Assembly (NCBI RefSeq): GCF_000284595.1
Contig: NC_017671.1
Coordinates: 1,893,001-1,957,000 of the forward strand
From: Stenotrophomonas maltophilia D457
GTDB taxonomy: Bacteria; Pseudomonadota; Gammaproteobacteria; Xanthomonadales; Xanthomonadaceae
Length of the DNA stretch: 64,000 bases
Reading direction: 5' to 3'
Position numbers and translations under genes: made by a program. Below the pieces are notes generated by a model. The model saw only the letters and a program-made list of their open reading frames with translations, was not told where the DNA came from and did no database searches. This document shows, in pieces, positions 38,375 to 46,919 of the stretch. Numbering within the stretch: the first letter of the stretch is position 1; each line of letters opens with the position of its first letter.

Positions 38375-39738
38375 GCGGGCAGTGCGTAATGCGCGCGCTG
38401 GCGCTGGGCCTGCTGCTGGCGCTGCCGTCGCTGTCGTTCGCGGCGGCCGAACCGAATACCCAGGTGCCGGCAGGTAGCCGCCACTACGCGGCGACGACGG
38501 TGCCGGACCGCATCGTCGCCTCGCCGGCGGTTGATTCCAGCCATGGGTTCGCCGTGGCCTGGCGTACCGACGACAGCGTGCAGGCGCCGCTGCTGGAAAT
38601 CGCGCTGGCCGCAGATTCGCCGGCCATTGAAGGCATCCGCCAGGTGCGTGCGACGACCCGCGCGCTGCAGACCGAGAACGGTCTGTCGCACCACCATCGG
38701 GCAGATATCGATGGCCTGCAGCCGGATACCCAGTACGTCTACCGTGTGCAGGGCAATGGCAGCTGGAGCGCCTGGAACCAGCTGCGCACGCTGGCCAGCG
38801 CCGATCAGCCGCTGACCCTGCTGTACTTCGGCGATACCCAGAACAAGAACGTCAGCCATGTCAGCCGCGTGGTGCGTGCCGCGCAGAAGGCTGCGCCGCA
38901 GGCGCGCATGAGTCTGTTTGCCGGTGACCTGGTCAGCGGAGGCGACAACATGGATGACAGCGAGTGGGGTGAGTGGTTCGCTGCGACCAGTTGGCTGGCG
39001 CAGGAAACGCTGGTGGCGCCGGCCATCGGCAACCACGAGTACTTCGAGGAATTCGAGGACACCCCGCAGGAGCGCCGCGTGCTGGGCCGCCACTGGCCGG
39101 TGACGTTCGCGCTGCCGGGCAATGGTGCCACCGCCGCGCAGCAGACCAGCTACTGGTTCGATGCGCAGGGCGTGCGCGTGGCCGTGGTCGATGGCACATC
39201 GGCACTCGACCTCGGCACCGCCAAGGCGCAGGCACAGTGGCTGGACAAGGTGCTGACCGGCAATCGGCAGGCGTGGACCATCGTGCTGCTGCACCAGCCG
39301 TTCTACTCGCCGCGCGAAGGGCGCGAGAACGCCGCGTTGCGTGACGTGCTGCTGCCGGTGGTACGCCGCCACAACGTCGATCTGGTGCTGCAGGGCCATG
39401 ACCACACCTATGGCCGCCGTGGCGAAGGGCAGGCCGCGACGCCGCAGTATGTGGTGACCGTGGCCGGACCGAAGCAGTACCGCCTTTCCGACGAAGCGCG
39501 CAGGACGATGGACCCGGTGGCCGAGGACACCCAGCTGTTCCAGGTGCTGAACATCGACCCGCAGCACCTGCGCTATGAAGCACGCACCGTGACCGGCCGT
39601 CTTTACGATGCCTTCGAATTGCGTCGTGATGCCAAGGGTGGAAAGCAGCGCACGGAGCTGACCGAAGGCCGCATTGCTCCGCGCGACTGCCCGCGCGCGC
39701 AGACCGCCAAGGGTCGCGCCGACCGCTGCTGGGAATGA
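38371..39738 (+). CDS. Purple acid phosphatase-like metallophosphoesterase, exported
   Basis: 455 aa with a signal peptide (ALALGLLLALPSLSFAA), an N-terminal fibronectin-III-like domain (about 35-140: AVAWRTDDSV, DGLQPDTQYVYRVQG) and a C-terminal metallophosphoesterase domain with the ordered metal-ligand motifs FGDTQNKN, AGDLVSGGDN, GNHEYF, LLHQPFYS and GHDHTYGR. Purple acid phosphatases hydrolyse phosphomonoesters, including inositol phosphates. The ATG at 38371 overlaps the previous stop (ATGA); a second ATG at 38389 starts the signal peptide directly. Confidence 0.9.
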   Translation: MSGQCVMRALALGLLLALPSLSFAAAEPNTQVPAGSRHYAATTVPDRIVASPAVDSSHGFAVAWRTDDSVQAPLLEIALAADSPAIEGIRQVRATTRALQTENGLSHHHRADIDGLQPDTQYVYRVQGNGSWSAWNQLRTLASADQPLTLLYFGDTQNKNVSHVSRVVRAAQKAAPQARMSLFAGDLVSGGDNMDDSEWGEWFAATSWLAQETLVAPAIGNHEYFEEFEDTPQERRVLGRHWPVTFALPGNGATAAQQTSYWFDAQGVRVAVVDGTSALDLGTAKAQAQWLDKVLTGNRQAWTIVLLHQPFYSPREGRENAALRDVLLPVVRRHNVDLVLQGHDHTYGRRGEGQAATPQYVVTVAGPKQYRLSDEARRTMDPVAEDTQLFQVLNIDPQHLRYEARTVTGRLYDAFELRRDAKGGKQRTELTEGRIAPRDCPRAQTAKGRADRCWE

Positions 39739-39748
39739 GGAGACGCCG

Positions 39749-40363
39749 ATGACCACACCCCGCCGCATCATTCCATTGGCTGCCATCGGCGCGTCCCTGC
39801 TGTTGCTGGCCAGTGCGGTAACCGCCGCCGATACCGTGCTGCATCCCTTCCTGGTCGCCCAGCCGGCGCAGGCCCCGCAGGAGGTGAACCTGGCGGTGGA
39901 GATCCCGGCCGGCAGCTTCACCAAGTACGAGATCAAGGAAGACGGCCTGGTGCACGTGGACCGCTTCCAGTCGATGCCGGTCGCCTATCCGGCCAACTAC
40001 GGCTCGATGCCGCGCACCCTGGCCGGCGACAACGATCCGCTGGATGCACTGGTGTTGACCCGCGAACCGCTGCATCCGGGCGTGATCGTGCGTTTCCGGC
40101 CGATCGGTTACCTGAAGATGATCGATGGCGGCGAGCACGACGAGAAGATCATCGGGGTGCCGACCGACAAGGTCGACCCGACCTACGCCAGTATCCGGGA
40201 CCTGGCGGACCTGCCGGAGGCCGAACGGCAGCGGATCGAAGCGTTCTTCCGCGTCTACAAGGACCTGCCGGCCGGGCGCAACCCGGTGCAGCTAAATGGC
40301 TGGGGCAACGCCGCCGAGGCACGGTCAGTGATCCGCGAGGCCATGCAGCGGTTCAAGCGCTAG
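39749..40363 (+). CDS. Exported inorganic pyrophosphatase
   Basis: Family I (soluble) inorganic pyrophosphatase of 204 aa. It has an N-terminal hydrophobic signal peptide (IPLAAIGASLLLLASAVTAADT), which cytoplasmic Ppa lacks. Active-site segments are KYEIKEDGLVHVDRF, YPANYGSMPRT, and GDNDPLDALVLTREPL (metal-binding Asp triad). It is the last gene of the operon, 10 bp after the acid phosphatase. An extracytoplasmic pyrophosphatase would release phosphate from pyrophosphate met outside the inner membrane. Confidence 0.9.
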   Translation: MTTPRRIIPLAAIGASLLLLASAVTAADTVLHPFLVAQPAQAPQEVNLAVEIPAGSFTKYEIKEDGLVHVDRFQSMPVAYPANYGSMPRTLAGDNDPLDALVLTREPLHPGVIVRFRPIGYLKMIDGGEHDEKIIGVPTDKVDPTYASIRDLADLPEAERQRIEAFFRVYKDLPAGRNPVQLNGWGNAAEARSVIREAMQRFKR

Positions 40364-40452
40364 AACCCCGCCGTGGGTGGGTGGCCGGACGCGCGCATCA
40401 CCTTCACCGCCCCTGGCTATCATGTCCGCCTTCCACAACGAAGGCGGTGCAT

Positions 40453-41868
40453 GTGTCGGTAGCGTTGGTATGGTTCCGCCGTGATCTGCGGCTGCAGGAC
40501 AATCCGGCCCTGCAGGCCGCGCTGGATGCGGGTCACGACGTGGTGCCGGTCTATCTCCACGCGCCGCACGAGGACGGCGAGTGGTTGCCTGGCGCGGCCT
40601 CCGATGCGTGGCGCCACCGTTCACTGGGTGCCTTGGACGCCGACCTGCGCACGCGCGGTTCGTCGCTGGTGCTGCGTAGTGGTGACAGCCTGCCGGCCCT
40701 GCAGTTGCTGATCGGGCAGACCGGCGCCGAGGCGGTGTACTGGAACCGCAAGTACGAGCCGGCCACCCAGGCACGCGACGCCACCATCAAACGCACGCTG
40801 CGCGAGCAGGGCATCGACGCACAGAGCTGCAATGGCAGCCTGTTGTTCGAGCCCTGGGACATCGCGACACAGCAGGGTCAGCCGTACAAGGTGTTCACTC
40901 CGTACTGGCGCAACGTACTCAGTCATTGGCGCCTGCCGACGCTGAGTGCCGCGCCGAAGGCACTGACCGCGCACTCGGTCGACGGCCTCGCATTGGACGA
41001 GCTGCGGCTGGCGCCCACGCTGGACTGGGATTCCGGCTTCTGGGAGCACTGGCAGCCGGGCGAGGCCGGCGCGCTGGAGGCGTTGTCCGTGTTCGAGGAC
41101 GGCGCGTTGCGCGGTTACCGCGAGCAGCGTGACCTGCCGGACCGGGTCGGCACCTCGCGGCTGTCGCCGCATCTGCATTTCGGCGAGATCGCACCGTGGC
41201 GCATCGCGCATGCGCTGGAGAGATTGCGCAGTGCCGGCACTGACGCCGACATCGACGGCTATCTGCGGCAACTGGGCTGGCGCGATTTCGCCTACCACCT
41301 GTTGCATCACTTCCCGAAGACGCCGACCGACAACCTCAATCCGCGTTTCGACCGCTTCCCTTGGGCCACGCCCACTGCAGCGCAACTGCATGACTGGCAG
41401 CGCGGCAACACCGGCGTGCCGATCGTCGATGCGGGCCTGCGCGAGCTGTGGCACACCGGTTACATGCACAACCGGGTACGGATGATTGTTGCCAGCTACC
41501 TGTGCAAGCACCTGCGTGCGCACTGGCTGCAGGGCGCGCGCTGGTTCTGGGACACCCTGGTCGATGCCGACCTGGCCAACAACACGATGGGCTGGCAGTG
41601 GGTGGCAGGCACCGGCGCCGACGCGGCCCCGTACTTCCGGGTGTTCAACCCGGTCACCCAGGCCGAGAAGTTCGACCCGCAGGCGCGCTACATCAGCCGC
41701 TGGGTGCCCGAACTGGCGGCGCTGCCGGTGAAGGCGCGCTTCGCGCCGTGGCAGCATCCGCTGCTGCTGGCGGCGCATGCCCCGGGCTATCCGCGTACGC
41801 CGCTGGTGGATCTGGCCGCCGGCCGCGATGCTGCGCTGGCCGCCTACCGGCAGACGGGGGCTGGGTAA
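40453..41868 (+). CDS. phrB: Deoxyribodipyrimidine photolyase
   Basis: Light-driven repair of cyclobutane pyrimidine dimers. 471 aa from the GTG at 40453 (a second GTG lies at 40447). N-terminal antenna domain (VALVWFRRDLRLQDNPAL), FAD domain with GTSRLSPHLHFGEIAP, QLGWRDFAYHLLHHFP, GYMHNRVRMIVASYL and NNTMGWQWVAGTGADAAPYF. The full set of class I CPD photolyase motifs is present. Confidence 0.95.
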   Translation: MSVALVWFRRDLRLQDNPALQAALDAGHDVVPVYLHAPHEDGEWLPGAASDAWRHRSLGALDADLRTRGSSLVLRSGDSLPALQLLIGQTGAEAVYWNRKYEPATQARDATIKRTLREQGIDAQSCNGSLLFEPWDIATQQGQPYKVFTPYWRNVLSHWRLPTLSAAPKALTAHSVDGLALDELRLAPTLDWDSGFWEHWQPGEAGALEALSVFEDGALRGYREQRDLPDRVGTSRLSPHLHFGEIAPWRIAHALERLRSAGTDADIDGYLRQLGWRDFAYHLLHHFPKTPTDNLNPRFDRFPWATPTAAQLHDWQRGNTGVPIVDAGLRELWHTGYMHNRVRMIVASYLCKHLRAHWLQGARWFWDTLVDADLANNTMGWQWVAGTGADAAPYFRVFNPVTQAEKFDPQARYISRWVPELAALPVKARFAPWQHPLLLAAHAPGYPRTPLVDLAAGRDAALAAYRQTGAG

Positions 41869-42008
41869 AGCGCGGGCTGAGCGTTCCAGTCAGTTAGCTG
41901 AACGCGGCCCTGTTGCCGCGACCGATCATCATCCCGACATCGCATCGGGCTGTTTATTCTCTCTGCGCCCGTAAGCCGCCGACCCGACCGGAAAACAAGG
42001 AGAACCAC

Positions 42009-42704
42009 ATGATCCGCAACACCACCCGCAACGTCGCACTGGCCCTGATGAGTGCGGCCGTCCTGTCGGCCTGCGCCACCGGCGGCTCCTATGTGCAGAG
42101 CGACCAGTACGGCAACCCGACCGAACAGCAGAACCGTACCGGCCGCAACGCGCTGATCGGTACCGCCATCGGTGTGGCTGCCGGCCTTCTGACCGGTGAC
42201 AGCGCCACCGAGCGTCGTCAGCACGCACTGATCGGTGCCGGTATCGGTGCGCTCAGCGGCGCCGCCGTCGGCCAGTACCAGGATCGCCAGGAACGCGCGC
42301 TGCGCGAGCGCACCGCCAACACCGGCATCGATGTGCAGCGCCAGGGCGACAACATCATGCTGAACCTGCCGGACGGCATCACCTTCGACTTCGGCAAGGC
42401 CACCCTGAAGCCGCAGTTCTACGGCTCGCTCAACGGTGTGGCCGGTACGCTGCGCGAGTACAACCAGACCATGATCGAAGTGGTGGGCCACACCGACAGC
42501 ATCGGCAGCGACGCGGTCAACAACCGCCTGTCGAAGGAACGCGCCGATTCGGTGGCGCAGTACCTGATCGGCCAAGGCGTGCAGAGCGTGCGCATCGAAA
42601 CGCTGGGGGCTGGCAAGTCGTATCCGATTGCCGACAACAGCACCGATGCCGGCCGTGCCAAAAACCGTCGCGTTGAAATCCGCGTGATTCCGCTCAAGCA
42701 ATAA
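42009..42704 (+). CDS. OmpA-family lipoprotein with glycine zipper (YiaD-like)
   Basis: 231 aa. Lipoprotein signal (LMSAAVLSAC), then glycine-zipper segments (NALIGTAIGVAAGLLTG, LIGAGIGALSGAAVG), and a C-terminal OmpA peptidoglycan-binding domain with ITFDFGKATLKP, VVGHTDSIGSDAVNNRLSKERADSV and RRVEIRVIP. It probably tethers the outer membrane to peptidoglycan. AAGGAGAA precedes the start. The first terminator of the tandem array begins 46 bp after the stop. Confidence 0.93.
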   Translation: MIRNTTRNVALALMSAAVLSACATGGSYVQSDQYGNPTEQQNRTGRNALIGTAIGVAAGLLTGDSATERRQHALIGAGIGALSGAAVGQYQDRQERALRERTANTGIDVQRQGDNIMLNLPDGITFDFGKATLKPQFYGSLNGVAGTLREYNQTMIEVVGHTDSIGSDAVNNRLSKERADSVAQYLIGQGVQSVRIETLGAGKSYPIADNSTDAGRAKNRRVEIRVIPLKQ

Positions 42705-42740
42705 CGCGTAGCGTTGTTGCTTGAGCCGGTCCGGCCATCG

Positions 42741-43262
42741 GCCGGAACGAAAATGCCGCCCTTGCAGGCGGCATTTTTGTGGGTGCCGAGCTTGCTCGGC
42801 ACGCCGACAGCGTTCCCGTTCGCGGCTTCTCCGAACGGCGCCGACCAAGGTCGGCATCTACCGAAAGCCACGCAGCCGGAACGAAAATGCCGCCCTTGCA
42901 GGCGGCATTTTTGTGGGTGCCGAGCTTGCTCGGCACGCCGACAGCGTTCCCGTTCGCGGCTTCTCCGAACGGCGCCGACCAAGGTCGGCATCTACCGAAA
43001 GCCACGCAGCCGGAACGAAAATGCCGCCCTTGCAGGCGGCATTTTCTGTAGGTGCCGAGCTTGCTCGGCACGCCGATAGCGCTTCCGGTTGCGGCTTCTC
43101 CGAACGGCGCCGACCAAGGTCGGCATCTACCGAAAGCCATCGGCCGGAACGAAAATGCCGCCCTTGCAGGCGGCATTTTTGTGGGTGCCGAGCTTGCTCG
43201 GCACGCCGACAGCGTTCCCGTTCGCGGCTTCTCCGAACGGCGCCGACCTTGGTCGGCGCCGT
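42741..43262. repeat. Four tandem 134-bp units, each a terminator plus palindromes
   Basis: Units start at 42741, 42875, 43009 and 43143 with an exact 134-bp period; the fourth stops near 43262. Each carries an 11-bp-stem terminator (AAAATGCCGCC ... GGCGGCATTTT), then a GTGCCGAGCTTGCTCGGCAC palindrome, then CCGACCAAGGTCGGCATCTAC. Copies 2-3 and copies 1/4 differ in flanking junctions, and copy 3 has a few substitutions. The period is not a multiple of three, so it does not encode a repeat protein. It fills the 599-bp gap between the OmpA-like gene and smeRv. Confidence 0.95.
42750..42778 (+). terminator. First of four intrinsic terminators
   Basis: AAAATGCCGCC, loop CTTGCA, GGCGGCATTTT then T. 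The same element recurs at 42884-42912, 43018-43046 (fewer Ts) and 43152-43180. With A runs on one side and T runs on the other it can act on both the OmpA-like and smeRv transcripts. Confidence 0.9.
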
Positions 43263-43303
43263 TCCAACCGCAGTCGAGCATGGCTCGACTCTACAGAAGC
43301 CGG

Positions 43304-44335
43304 TTACACCGTCGAGGCGGCGACCTTCTCCAGGATGCGCTTGCCGCTGCTCTCCAACGCCGCGTCTTCCTGGGCCTTCTGCTGCTGTGCCAGCTTCGCA
43401 CCCGGGCACTGCGCCAGCATGTAGTTGGCGTCGAAGTTGAGCTTTTCCACCAGGAAATCGACGAACGCCCGCACCTTCGGCGAGACCAGGCGGCCACCGG
43501 CGAACACGGCGTTGAAGTCCACTTCCGGGCCGGTCCAGCCGGCCAGCACGCGCCGTACCATGCCGGACTCGACGAACGGCTTGGCCATCACATCACCGGT
43601 CAGCAGCAGGCCTTCGCCACACACCAGTGCACCATTAAGCGCAGACATGTCGTTGGCGGTCATCAGCGGGGTGACCGGGAAGTCACGCAGCTCGCCGCCG
43701 TTCTCGCCCAGCTGCCAGGTGAAGCGCGGTGAATTGCCAGTGTGATACGGCTTGCGCATCGCCAGGATGCGATGGAACTGCAGTTCTTCCGGATGCAGCG
43801 GCTCACCATAGCGCTCGATGTAGGCCGGGCTGGCGAACACCTGCGTGCGCAGGCTGCCCAGCTTGCGCGCGACCAGGTTGGAATCGGGCAGGGCGCCCAC
43901 ACGCAGCGCCAGATCCGCTTCGCCGGCAATCAGGTCCAGCTTCTCGTTGCCCATGTGCATGTCCAGGCGGATTTCCGGATACTGCGCATGGAACTGGCCC
44001 AGCAGCGGGGCGATCCAGGTGATGCCGATCGAATAGGGCACGGTGAAGCGCAGCCAGCCGCGCGGGCCGGACTGCAACTGGCTCACCGCGCTTTCGGCTT
44101 CTTCCAGCTCGCGCGCGATGCGCTGGCAATGCTCGTGGTAGATCGAGCCGGCTTCGGTCAGGCCGAGGCGGCGGGTGGTCCGGTGCAGCAGCCGCGCGCC
44201 CAGGCGCGTTTCCAGCTCCTGCACTTTGCGGCTGACCGTGGTCTTGGGCAGGCCGAGCGATTTGGCAGCGGCAATGAAACTGCCTTGCTCGACCACCTTG
44301 ACGAAGATCAGCGTCTCGTTGAGATCGTGGGACAT
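43304..44335 (-). CDS. smeRv: LysR-type regulator of the sme efflux operon
   Basis: 343 aa. N-terminal winged HTH (ETLIFVKVVEQGSFIAAAKSLGLPKTTVSRKVQELETRLGARLLHRTTR) and a LysR substrate-binding domain with PYSIGITWIAPLLGQFHAQYP. Divergent from the smeU1-V-W-U2-X genes, the known position of SmeRv in S. maltophilia. SmeRv controls that operon and mutants overexpress it. The start at 44335 (MSHDLNETL) is the conserved N-terminus; an upstream in-frame ATG adds 11 residues. Confidence 0.9.
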   Translation of the reverse strand: MSHDLNETLIFVKVVEQGSFIAAAKSLGLPKTTVSRKVQELETRLGARLLHRTTRRLGLTEAGSIYHEHCQRIARELEEAESAVSQLQSGPRGWLRFTVPYSIGITWIAPLLGQFHAQYPEIRLDMHMGNEKLDLIAGEADLALRVGALPDSNLVARKLGSLRTQVFASPAYIERYGEPLHPEELQFHRILAMRKPYHTGNSPRFTWQLGENGGELRDFPVTPLMTANDMSALNGALVCGEGLLLTGDVMAKPFVESGMVRRVLAGWTGPEVDFNAVFAGGRLVSPKVRAFVDFLVEKLNFDANYMLAQCPGAKLAQQQKAQEDAALESSGKRILEKVAASTV

Positions 44336-44412
44336 GGTCGGGGATCCTGGACGTCGGGGATGGGACAATCGTGACAGAACGATTGGACCGGGAGCGGGAT
44401 GATTATTCCCCT

Positions 44413-44428
44413 TAATCAGGACTAATCA
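44413..44428. promoter_or_regulatory. TAATCA direct repeat in the smeRv-smeU1 control region
   Basis: TAATCA at 44413-44418 and again at 44423-44428, a 10-bp spacing that places both on one DNA face. They lie in an AT-rich island (around TTATTCCCCTTAATCAGG) between the divergent smeRv and sme genes. A candidate SmeRv or promoter element; no binding data. Confidence 0.4.
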
Positions 44429-44482
44429 AGTAAAGGTTTGAGGTCTATCGTGGCGCCATTCGTGAAATGGAGCCCCCTCGCC

Positions 44483-44710
44483 ATGAGCCTGCGCAACATT
44501 CTTGCCCGCTTCCGGCATGTCGGCCAGAACACCCTGGACCTGGCGATGACCGTCGAAGCCCGTCCGAGTTCCTTGGTACACAAGGACTTTCGTGAGTTTA
44601 CCGCGCCCATGCGTCAGCAGCGTGGCGGTGCCATCCGCCTGGCCCCGCACAAGGGTGACCGGCTGCGCCGGATCGGGACTATCCCGGATTTGGGAGGAAA
44701 TGTCCCGTGA
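44483..44710 (+). CDS. Small leader protein of the sme operon, unknown
   Basis: 75 codons beginning MSLRNILARFRHVGQ. GGAG at 44469-44472 gives a well-placed ribosome binding site, and the stop overlaps the GTG start of smeU1 (GTGA, 44707-44710), which suggests coupled translation. The protein is basic (many Arg, Lys, His) without a signal peptide or transmembrane segment. Third codon positions are rich in G/C, but less extreme than in neighbours. No family recognised. It could be a genuine small gene or a translated leader. Confidence 0.5.
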   Translation: MSLRNILARFRHVGQNTLDLAMTVEARPSSLVHKDFREFTAPMRQQRGGAIRLAPHKGDRLRRIGTIPDLGGNVP

Positions 44711-45477
44711 ATGGGATACTGACGCCCGAAGTCCTGGTCCTCGGCGGCACCGGTGCCGTCGGCCAGGGCGTGGTCGGCGCATTGCTGGAAGCCGGCAGCC
44801 CGGTGCTGGTGGTTGGCCGCGACCCGGGTCGGCTGGCGGCGCTGCATGAGCAGTTCGCCGATGAGCCTGGCTTGGAGACGCTGCTGGGCTCGCTCAGCGA
44901 TGACGGCTCGGCACGTGCCTTGGCCGAACGCATCGCGCAGCGCCCGCGTCCGCTGGCGGCGGTCATCGCCGCAATGGGTGGGCCCTACCGTCGCGGCCGG
45001 GTGACCGACCGCAATGGCGATGAGCTGTTGGGGGCGATGCAGGCCGACCTGATGCCGCACGTGCACGCGGTGCGTCACCTGCTGCCACTGCTGCAGGACA
45101 ACGTGCATGCACGCCGCTACGTGATGATCGGCAGCCCCGCCAACGCCAAGCCCTGGGCGGGCTACGGCGAGACCTCGATCACCACCGCCGCGCTGCGCAT
45201 GTACGCGCAGGTGGTGCACCAGGAAGCGCAGGCACTGGGTGTGCGCGCGCAGATGCTGGAAGTCTGCAGTCCGGTGTGCACCCCGGCCAACGCGGCCAAT
45301 GCGTGCATCGAGTGGCCAAGCTCGTTGCTGGTCGGTCGTCGTGTGGTCTCCCTGCTGGACGGCTGCCGCGACAACCGCGCCATCGTCCGCTGCGACAGCA
45401 GCGATGCCGAACTGCCGCGCGGCCTGCTGCACCTGGATGTCCCTCCACTGTGGCGCGATACCGCGGGCATCGCTTGA
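44707..45477 (+). CDS. smeU1: SmeU1, SDR-like oxidoreductase
   Basis: 256 aa short-chain dehydrogenase-like protein. N-terminal Rossmann motif VLVLGGTGAVGQGVVG and DPGRL binding loop; AAMGGPYRRG in place of the usual NNAG. The catalytic YxxxK is degenerate: Tyr153 is followed by GETS, so the Lys is replaced by Ser157. The GTG start is preceded by GGAGG (44692-44696). Position at the head of the efflux operon matches SmeU1. Its role in the operon is unknown. Confidence 0.88.
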   Translation: MNGILTPEVLVLGGTGAVGQGVVGALLEAGSPVLVVGRDPGRLAALHEQFADEPGLETLLGSLSDDGSARALAERIAQRPRPLAAVIAAMGGPYRRGRVTDRNGDELLGAMQADLMPHVHAVRHLLPLLQDNVHARRYVMIGSPANAKPWAGYGETSITTAALRMYAQVVHQEAQALGVRAQMLEVCSPVCTPANAANACIEWPSSLLVGRRVVSLLDGCRDNRAIVRCDSSDAELPRGLLHLDVPPLWRDTAGIA

Positions 45478-45568
45478 CCTCGACCATGGTTGAGGTCGCA
45501 GTATGCGCCGCCGATTTTTGCAACACGTTCTCATATAGCTGTACCACCCCTCCGTACGGATGCATGCC

Positions 45569-46792
45569 ATGACTTCCCCCAATACCACCCCACATCGTTT
45601 CGGCCATCGCATCGCGATGGTCGGCGTGTCGATCCTCGCCGCGGCCGTGCTTGCGGCCTGCAGCGGCGGCCATGCCGAAGAGGCCGGTGCTCCGCCGCCG
45701 CCGCAGGTCAGCGCCGCGCCGGTGCTGGTCAAGCAGGTCAGCCAGTGGGACGAGTTCAGCGGCCGCGTCGAAGCGGTGCAGAGCGTTGAACTGCGCCCGC
45801 GCGTGTCCGGCTACATCGACAAGGTCAACTACGTCGAAGGCCAGGAAGTGAAGAAGGGCGAAGTGCTCTTCACCATCGACGCGCGCAGCTACCAGGCCGA
45901 GTACGATCGCGCGGCCGCCGAGCTGGCCCGCGCCCGCACCCAGGCCACGCTGGCCCGCAGCGAGTCCGAGCGTGCCAAGCGGCTGTCCGAGCAGCAGGCG
46001 ATCTCCACCGAGACCGCCGAGCAGCGCCGCGCGGCTGCCGACCAGTCCGGCGCCGCCGTGCAGGCCGCGCAGGCGGCGCTGGACGCAGCCCGCCTCAACC
46101 TGGAGTTCACCAAGGTGCGTGCACCGATCGATGGCCGTGCCGGCCGCGCGATGGTCACCGCCGGCAACCTGGTCACCGCCGGCGACAGCGCCAGCGTGCT
46201 GACCACGCTGGTCTCGCTGGATACCGTGTTCGTCTACTTCGATGCCGACGAAAGCACCTTCCTGCGCTATGCACAGATGGCACGCAAGGGCGAGCGCCCC
46301 AGCGAGCGTGACAGCGCGCTGCCGGTGAAGGTCGGCCTGTCCGGCGAAGAGGGCTACCCGCATGCGGGCAAGGTCGACTTCCTCGACAACCAGGTGGCCC
46401 GCAGCACCGGCACCATCCGCGTCCGTGCGCTGCTGGACAACGCCGACCGCCAGTTCACGCCGGGCCTGTTCGCCCGCGTGCAGCTGCTTGGCAGCGGCCA
46501 GTTCCAGGCCATGCTGATCGATGACAAGGCCGTGCTGACCGACCAGGACCGCAAGTACGTCTACGTGGTAGACAAGGATGGCAAGGCCCAGCGCCGCGAC
46601 ATCCAGCTCGGCCGCACCGCCGACGGCCTGCGCATTGTCGAGCACGGCCTTGCCGCCGGCGACAAGGTGATCATCGACGGCGTGCAGAAGGTCTTCATGC
46701 CGGGCATGCCGGTGCAGGCCAAGGCCGTGGCGATGCAGCCGCAGGCTGCGCCGGCACCGGGCCGCGATGCCACCGCCGCCCTGAACCACTGA
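45569..46792 (+). CDS. smeV: SmeV, RND efflux periplasmic adaptor
   Basis: Membrane fusion protein linking SmeW to SmeX in the tripartite pump. 407 aa with a lipoprotein signal (VSILAAAVLAAC). Barrel-sandwich half-motifs (VELRPRVSGYIDKVNYVEGQEVKKGEVLFTID), a long alpha-helical hairpin (about 95-165), beta-barrel and membrane-proximal domains. ATG at 45569 is chosen because GGA lies 8 bp upstream; the ATG at 45560 has no spacing for a Shine-Dalgarno. A hairpin (46824-46844) lies in the gap before smeW. Confidence 0.92.
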   Translation: MTSPNTTPHRFGHRIAMVGVSILAAAVLAACSGGHAEEAGAPPPPQVSAAPVLVKQVSQWDEFSGRVEAVQSVELRPRVSGYIDKVNYVEGQEVKKGEVLFTIDARSYQAEYDRAAAELARARTQATLARSESERAKRLSEQQAISTETAEQRRAAADQSGAAVQAAQAALDAARLNLEFTKVRAPIDGRAGRAMVTAGNLVTAGDSASVLTTLVSLDTVFVYFDADESTFLRYAQMARKGERPSERDSALPVKVGLSGEEGYPHAGKVDFLDNQVARSTGTIRVRALLDNADRQFTPGLFARVQLLGSGQFQAMLIDDKAVLTDQDRKYVYVVDKDGKAQRRDIQLGRTADGLRIVEHGLAAGDKVIIDGVQKVFMPGMPVQAKAVAMQPQAAPAPGRDATAALNH

Positions 46793-46919
46793 TCCGCCGG
46801 CTCCTGATCCGCGTCCCCGCTTAGCTGCCGGCGCCAGCGGCAGCCTTCCCTGCCTTCGTCATCCCGGCGAGGGGCAGGGTGGCTGTTGCCCGCCGGACGC
46901 CTTTCCCAGGAATTCCTCC

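Noticed and set aside
42741..43262. CRISPR-like array
   Set aside because: Units are contiguous 134-bp copies with no variable spacers and no cas genes nearby.
42721..43440. Long ORFs with repeated amino-acid blocks across the tandem array
   Set aside because: The 134-bp period is not a multiple of three, frames change at each unit, and the sequence is made of terminators and palindromes. These are not repeat proteins.
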